Shown in pieces: positions 59,698 to 64,000 of a stretch of 64,000 bases of DNA. The position numbers and the translations under genes are program-made. The DNA lies in NCBI RefSeq assembly GCF_017352155.2, contig NZ_CP071462.1:3038001-3102000 (forward strand). Direction: 5' to 3'. Source of the DNA: Haloterrigena alkaliphila. GTDB lineage: Archaea; Halobacteriota; Halobacteria; Halobacteriales; Natrialbaceae. Positions within the stretch are counted from its first letter, which is position 1; every line of letters starts with the position of its first letter. The notes beneath the pieces were generated by a model. That model saw nothing but the letters and a program-made list of their open reading frames with translations, was not told the origin of the DNA and searched no databases.

Positions 59698-60891
59698 TTA
59701 CGTGATGTCTAGTCGGTAGGCGTCGTGCTGGCCGTCGAACCGGTCGCGTTCGTACTGCGGTTCTTCCATCGGGACGCGGGCGACGGTGCGGCCGTCCTTG
59801 TCGTAGCCGATGGCCTCCTCGTCGGTGACCTCGAACTCCTCGATGCGCCACTCCGTCGAGCCCATCAGGTGGAGGACGCCGCGGAGCTTGCGGTACTCCT
59901 CGTCGCCCCGGCGGGCCTTCCGGTAGGTCTCCTGGGCCCGCTCGGCCCGCGGGCCGAACATTTGCTCGAGGTAGTCCGTCGGAACGTTGATCGGCGGGAT
60001 GTAGTAGACGTTGGGCTCGAGCCCCAGCTGCGGGTACAGCGGGAGCGCGACCTCCGCCTCGTGGACCATGTAGTCGACGGGCGCGGAGGTGTTGGCGTTC
60101 TGTGGCTGGTTGACCCAGCCGTGCATCCGGATCTTGCCCAGGCAGTTCTCGAAACACTGCGGGACTTTCCCCTGCTCGACCTTCGGATAGCAGCCGACGC
60201 ACTTCTGGGAGTTCATCTCGACGGGGTTGTAGATCGACTTCCCGTAGGGACAGGCGCGAACGCACTCCTGGAAGGACTGACAGCTGTCCTCGTCGAGCAG
60301 GACGATGCCGTCCTCCTGGCGCTTGTAGATGGCCTGGACGGGACAGCCGCCGGCACACGCCGCGAACGTGCAGTGGTTGCACACCCGCGGGAGGTAGAAG
60401 AACCACGTCGGGTGGTGGTCCTCGTCGATGTGGGTGTCGGATTCGAACTCCTGCCCGGCGGGTTCGTCCTCGCCGAGGTTCGGCTGGGCCCAGTCCTCGT
60501 CGGCGGGGCGGAAGCCCTCGATCCCCTCGCTGTGCATGGTCTCGGGATCGTCGTCGATCGCCATCGACTCCCAGTCGAAGTCCCGGGCCTCGAAGATCGT
60601 CTTGCCCTCGTAGACGCCGTCGGAGCCCCACTCCTGTACGCCGAGCCGGTCGAGGATCTCGACGTCCCACTGGAGCGGGTAGGAGCCGTAGGGCTTGGTC
60701 TCGACGTTGTTCCAGAACATGTGCTCCTGGCCCTCGTTGTTGGTCCAGGTCGTCTTACACGACAGCGAGCACGTCTGGCACGCGATACACTTGTTCAGGT
60801 CGAACACGGCGCCCCACTGCCGTTCCGGTCGCGCTTCCGGGTAGGGGTACTCCATCTCTCGGCCGATCTGCCAGTTGTAGACTTCTGCCAT
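59698..60891 (-). CDS. Four-cluster Fe-S subunit of a type II DMSO-reductase-family enzyme (NarH-like)
   Basis: The product (397 aa) passes electrons to or from the molybdenum subunit. It has four cysteine groups: CIACQTCSLSCKTTW (about residue 35), CNHCTFAACAGGCPVQAIYK (about 170), CQSFQECVRACPYGK (about 205) and KCVGCYPKVEQGKVPQCFEN (about 230). The order and the WNNVETKPYGSYPLQWDVE stretch match NarH, SerB, ClrB and EbdB proteins rather than the shorter DmsB. No membrane helix. The start lies 11 bp after the stop of the catalytic subunit gene, so the two are co-translated. Confidence 0.9.
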   Translation of the reverse strand: MAEVYNWQIGREMEYPYPEARPERQWGAVFDLNKCIACQTCSLSCKTTWTNNEGQEHMFWNNVETKPYGSYPLQWDVEILDRLGVQEWGSDGVYEGKTIFEARDFDWESMAIDDDPETMHSEGIEGFRPADEDWAQPNLGEDEPAGQEFESDTHIDEDHHPTWFFYLPRVCNHCTFAACAGGCPVQAIYKRQEDGIVLLDEDSCQSFQECVRACPYGKSIYNPVEMNSQKCVGCYPKVEQGKVPQCFENCLGKIRMHGWVNQPQNANTSAPVDYMVHEAEVALPLYPQLGLEPNVYYIPPINVPTDYLEQMFGPRAERAQETYRKARRGDEEYRKLRGVLHLMGSTEWRIEEFEVTDEEAIGYDKDGRTVARVPMEEPQYERDRFDGQHDAYRLDIT

Positions 60892-60902
60892 TGGTGGTCA
60901 CC

Positions 60903-63900
60903 TCAGTCTGATTCGCTCGTGAAACCGCCCTGCAGGTACTGTTTCATCCGGTCGTCCTCCTGGGTCGGCCGGACGCCCTCGTCGACCGGTCGCCAGTTGC
61001 CCTCGCCCTCGAGGCCGCCGTCTTCGGCCTTCTCGATCTTCACGAAGGACTCCTTGGGTGCGCCGTTGGCGGCGTGGACGTCCGGTTCGAACCCGACATC
61101 CATGTTCTGCCCGAGCATGTCCTTGCGGGGCATCGAGTCGGTCAGCCAGGTACGGCGCAGCCACGTCGACGTCATCGACTGGTGGCCGCCGCTGCGGTAC
61201 ATCGAGACGTAGTTCGTGTCCTCGGACTGGGCCTTCCCGTCGTCGCGCTCCTGCTGAGCCTCGTAGGACTTGTGGGAGGTCTGGCTGACGTTCATCCAGC
61301 TCCGCGTGACGCCCTCGGGGAGACTCGGCTGGTAGCGGATCCGCATCAGCGCACGCGTGTACTCGGTCTCCTCGTCGTCGGGGTCGTAGCCCGGGAACGG
61401 CCGATCCGAGGGGTCGGCGTCGACCCACACGTAGTCGCCGTCCTGAAACCCTTCCTCGCGGGCGTCCGCGGGGTTCATCTCGACGTAGCCCTCGCCGACG
61501 AACGGCTTGCGCTCGTCGAAGGAATCGCGCCCCGTCTTCCGGCCCTGGTCGCCGAAGTTGCTCCACCAGACCGCCATCTCCTCGAGGTCGGCGCCGAAGG
61601 TGTGGGTCCCGTGGCGGTACTTCGGCGTCATGTAGACGTAGTCGTACCCCTCGTCGAGGTCGGTCAGCGGGTGGCTCGTGTCGACCAGCTCGCTCGGCGA
61701 CCGGACCTCGTTGCGGACCTGCCGGTCGTTGGTGTCGCGAGCCTTCGCCGCGCTGTCCCAGTCGCGGTCGGCGGGCGTCTCCGGTGCGACCACGGGACTG
61801 TCGCTGTCGTCGACGATGACGTTCGGCTCGTAGGGCGTCGCGTCCATCGGCTCCCGGTGGAGGGGGATGTGTTCGCCGGCCTCGGCGAACTCCTCCTCCT
61901 CGCGGAAGAACTCGAGGCGCCCGGTCTTCGTGTACCAGGGCTGGGAGTCCTGGGTCTGCTCGTTGCCGACGTGTTTGGGGTAGGTCCGGGTCATGATGAT
62001 CGCCGGGGTCCCCTCGCGGGCGTCCGCCAGCAACTCCTCGACGTCGTACCCCTTGACGGCGTTCGAGTTGTCGAGGATGCGCTGGAGGTACGGCTTGGCG
62101 CGGTGTTCCTCCTCGTCGATGAATTCCCAGTAGTCGGCGAAGCGGTCGTCGCCGGTCAGTTCGGCGAGCTTCTCGGCGACCCCCTTGTAGTGCTGGGTGT
62201 CGTTCAGCGTGTTGTAGATCCGGTCGATCTCCGTCTCCGGCATCGTCGTGATGAACGGGTTCGTGACGGAGGCGGTGATGTCGTGGACGTGGTGTTCCGC
62301 CCACGAGTCCGCCGGGAAGACGATGTCGGAGTACTCGCAGGTCATCGACCACCACCACTCGTTGGTGAAGAACGCCTCGATCTTCCCGGTGCGCAGGGCC
62401 TTCTCGATGATCTTGTAGGCCCCCTTCGCGTTGCCGAGGATGGAGTTCGACCCCGACACCCAGATCGATTTCGTGGGGGTGTGCATGTGCGAGTCGCCCT
62501 GGAAGTACTCGCCGTCGACCTTCAGCGGCTTGTCGAGGTTCGTGTAGAAGTGCGCCGAGTGGGCGTCCCAGCGCTTGTCGGTCCGGGCCGGCTTCTCGGG
62601 ATCGAGTTCGGGGTCGAACGGGTCCTCGTTGGCGTACTGGCCGACGCCGTTGAAGTACGCCATCCGGTAGTTCCCCGAATAGCTGCCGACGTTCCCGGTC
62701 CGGTAGCCGACGTTTCGCGTCAGCGACGCCAGCAGGAACGCCGCGCGGCCGTGCTGGTCGGCGTTCGCGTAGTGGTTCGGCCCCATCCCGGTCAGCAACA
62801 TCGTGCTCTGTTGGTTGTCGGCGAAGTCCCGGGCCAGGTTCTCGATCGCCTGGGGGTCCGTCCCCGTGACCTCTGCGGCCGACTCGAGGTCCCAGGTCCC
62901 GACCAGGTGTTCCTTGATCAGGTCGAACACCGTCCGGACTTCGACGGTCTCGCCGTCGGCGAGTTCGACCTCGAACGCGCCCTCGATCGTCGCGGGAACG
63001 TCGAAGTCGTCGCCGATGTCGTCGCGCGTGACCGGCACGAACTCGCCGTTCTCGGCGTCGTGGACGACGAAGTCGCCCCACTCGCGGCGCAGTTCTTCGG
63101 TGATGACCTGGTCGTCGATATTCGTCACGTCGACGCCGGGTCGGTCCGCGTCGTCGCCGACGGAGTTCGTCTTCTCGAGGTCCGCGGGCTCGTAGTCCTC
63201 GGAGACGTCGCTGGCCCGGAGCAGTTCGTTGTCGTCCATCCGGACCAGCAGCGGCAGGTCCGTGTGCTTGCGGACGTACGCTTCGTCGTACAGCTCCTCC
63301 TCGATGAGGACGCGGGCCGCGCCGAGGAACAGGGCCGTGTCCGACGCCGGGCGGACCGTAATGAGTTCGTCGCACTTCGAGGCCGTCGCGTTGTAGTCGG
63401 TGAAGATCCCGGTGACCTTCGACCCCTTCAGCTTGGCCTCGGTCAGCCAGTGGCAGTCGGCCATCTTCGAGGTAAGGTAGTTGATCCCGTCGAGCACGAT
63501 GTGGTCGGCGTACTCGATGCTCGCGAGGTCGAAGTCGACCGTCTGCTGGCCGGTGACCATCGTGTGCCCCGGCGGCAGGTCGGTGTGGAACGAGTAGTTG
63601 TCCAGCCCCATCGCGCCCAGCGCCTCGTCCTCGGAGACGTCGCGGACGTAGTTGTCCAGCAGCGCCATCGAGTTGGCGTTGCGGTACTGGCCGAACAGCT
63701 TGATGACGCCGAGCAGCGGCATCCCGCCGCGGAACTTCATCGTCCGGACGCCGGCGCCCTGGGTCTCCTCGACGACCCGTTCGTCGTACCCCTGCTCGAG
63801 CAGCGACTGGACCCCGCTCTCGCCGCTGTAGTGGTCGGCGAGTTCGAGGAACGCCCGGGCCGCGTACTCGTGGGCCACCTCGTGGTCGACCTCGACGAAG

Positions 63901-64000
63901 TCGTCCTCGCCCCGCTCGGCGTACTCCTCGGGCATCGAGCCGTCGTCGTCGCGGGGGAAGCCGTCGTCGACCCACCGTTTGAACCCCGCGCGGATCATCG
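60903..64000 (-). CDS. Molybdopterin oxidoreductase catalytic subunit (NarG-like), 5' end outside the window
   Basis: At least 1031 residues are visible; the gene runs off the right edge, so the Tat signal, Fe-S motif and Mo ligand cannot be checked. Molybdopterin-domain segments include TGQQTVDFDLASIEYADHIV, ITVRPASDTALFLGAARVLI, LTGMGPNHYANADQHGRAAF, VGSYSGNYRMAYFNGVG, FTNEWWWSMTCEYSDIVFPA and, at the C-terminus, MRIRYQPSLPEGVTRSWMNV. With the NarH-like partner this is a type II DMSO-reductase-family enzyme; nitrate, chlorate, selenate or a similar acceptor are all possible. A distance of 11 bp to the Fe-S subunit gene and the downstream chaperone and MobB confirm the assignment to a molybdoenzyme operon. 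Confidence 0.9.
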   Translation of the reverse strand, partial: MIRAGFKRWVDDGFPRDDDGSMPEEYAERGEDDFVEVDHEVAHEYAARAFLELADHYSGESGVQSLLEQGYDERVVEETQGAGVRTMKFRGGMPLLGVIKLFGQYRNANSMALLDNYVRDVSEDEALGAMGLDNYSFHTDLPPGHTMVTGQQTVDFDLASIEYADHIVLDGINYLTSKMADCHWLTEAKLKGSKVTGIFTDYNATASKCDELITVRPASDTALFLGAARVLIEEELYDEAYVRKHTDLPLLVRMDDNELLRASDVSEDYEPADLEKTNSVGDDADRPGVDVTNIDDQVITEELRREWGDFVVHDAENGEFVPVTRDDIGDDFDVPATIEGAFEVELADGETVEVRTVFDLIKEHLVGTWDLESAAEVTGTDPQAIENLARDFADNQQSTMLLTGMGPNHYANADQHGRAAFLLASLTRNVGYRTGNVGSYSGNYRMAYFNGVGQYANEDPFDPELDPEKPARTDKRWDAHSAHFYTNLDKPLKVDGEYFQGDSHMHTPTKSIWVSGSNSILGNAKGAYKIIEKALRTGKIEAFFTNEWWWSMTCEYSDIVFPADSWAEHHVHDITASVTNPFITTMPETEIDRIYNTLNDTQHYKGVAEKLAELTGDDRFADYWEFIDEEEHRAKPYLQRILDNSNAVKGYDVEELLADAREGTPAIIMTRTYPKHVGNEQTQDSQPWYTKTGRLEFFREEEEFAEAGEHIPLHREPMDATPYEPNVIVDDSDSPVVAPETPADRDWDSAAKARDTNDRQVRNEVRSPSELVDTSHPLTDLDEGYDYVYMTPKYRHGTHTFGADLEEMAVWWSNFGDQGRKTGRDSFDERKPFVGEGYVEMNPADAREEGFQDGDYVWVDADPSDRPFPGYDPDDEETEYTRALMRIRYQPSLPEGVTRSWMNVSQTSHKSYEAQQERDDGKAQSEDTNYVSMYRSGGHQSMTSTWLRRTWLTDSMPRKDMLGQNMDVGFEPDVHAANGAPKESFVKIEKAEDGGLEGEGNWRPVDEGVRPTQEDDRMKQYLQGGFTSESD

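Noticed and set aside
60898-63975. Long open frame (about 1025 codons) overlapping the catalytic subunit gene in another frame
   Set aside because: It is an out-of-frame shadow of the molybdopterin subunit; it is made almost entirely of Arg, Gly, Pro and Asp and has no domains. High GC removes stop codons from alternative frames.
1-64000. CRISPR arrays, rRNA genes and intact transposases or integrases
   Set aside because: I looked for regular direct repeats with spacers of about 30-40 bp, rRNA core sequences and transposase motifs (DDE, HUH, Tyr recombinase) and saw none. The tandem arrays present have no spacers.

Overview
The window is a gene-dense, GC-rich archaeal chromosome segment that I read as haloarchaeal (class Halobacteria). 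The evidence is the strongly Asp/Glu-rich proteins, several Tat-type lipoproteins (twin Arg followed by a lipobox Cys), archaeal-type methionine adenosyltransferase, GTP cyclohydrolase III, an ADP-forming acetyl-CoA synthetase, a DpsA ferritin, a Bat/HTH-10 regulator and PRC-barrel proteins. A Natrialbaceae-like genus (Natrinema or Haloterrigena relatives) is my guess, not a demonstrated placement. No rRNA, CRISPR array or intact transposase was seen. Two tRNA genes are present, tRNA-Thr(TGT) and tRNA-Lys(CTT).

Layout. 0.4-4.0 kb: a two-gene McrBC-type restriction operon (AAA+ GTPase with two N-terminal EVE/PUA-like modules, then a PD-(D/E)XK nuclease), next to a gene-free stretch with three strong hairpins. 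4.5-12.9 kb: housekeeping genes (DUF5785-like protein, GTP cyclohydrolase III, CBS/zinc-ribbon protein, pgk, GNAT, tRNA-Thr, universal stress protein, VOC protein, acyl-CoA ligase plus enoyl-CoA hydratase). 12.9-18 kb: a dispersed inverted repeat, an MBL hydrolase, an esterase, tRNA-Lys with copies of its own 3' end downstream, a TrkA-N/DHH phosphoesterase and a CdpB-like PRC barrel. 18-24.4 kb: ADP-forming acetate-CoA ligase with a Pta-N/DRTGG partner, then a zinc-type ABC importer. 24.5-31.5 kb: a YbaK deacylase gene broken by a 133-bp repeat insertion, a YihY membrane protein, a PfkB kinase, an aldehyde dehydrogenase and dpsA.

31.9-44.9 kb: a small gene under an evident DtxR/IdeR-like operator, purM, a site-2 protease overlapping a TraB-family membrane protein, LD-carboxypeptidase, leucine-type dehydrogenase, a cysteine synthase preceded by an 80-bp nested palindrome, and thiI. 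45-52.4 kb: MFS transporter, methionine adenosyltransferase, CyaB/CYTH protein, an FKBP isomerase with a GGM-rich tail, a RecA-like protein without a Walker A motif, and pyrBI. 52.5-56 kb: haloarchaeal genes of unknown function, including a PRC protein with a long acidic repeat, plus an enoyl-CoA hydratase and a Bat-type regulator.

56.1-64 kb is one functional module on the minus strand, read from the right edge inwards: molybdopterin oxidoreductase catalytic subunit (5' end outside the window), four-cluster Fe-S subunit, TorD/NarJ-type chaperone, MobB, and a tungstate/molybdate ABC binding protein and permease. Together they would import the metal, finish the cofactor, and fold and run a type II DMSO-reductase-family (nitrate reductase-like) respiratory enzyme. 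The cognate ABC ATPase is not in the window.
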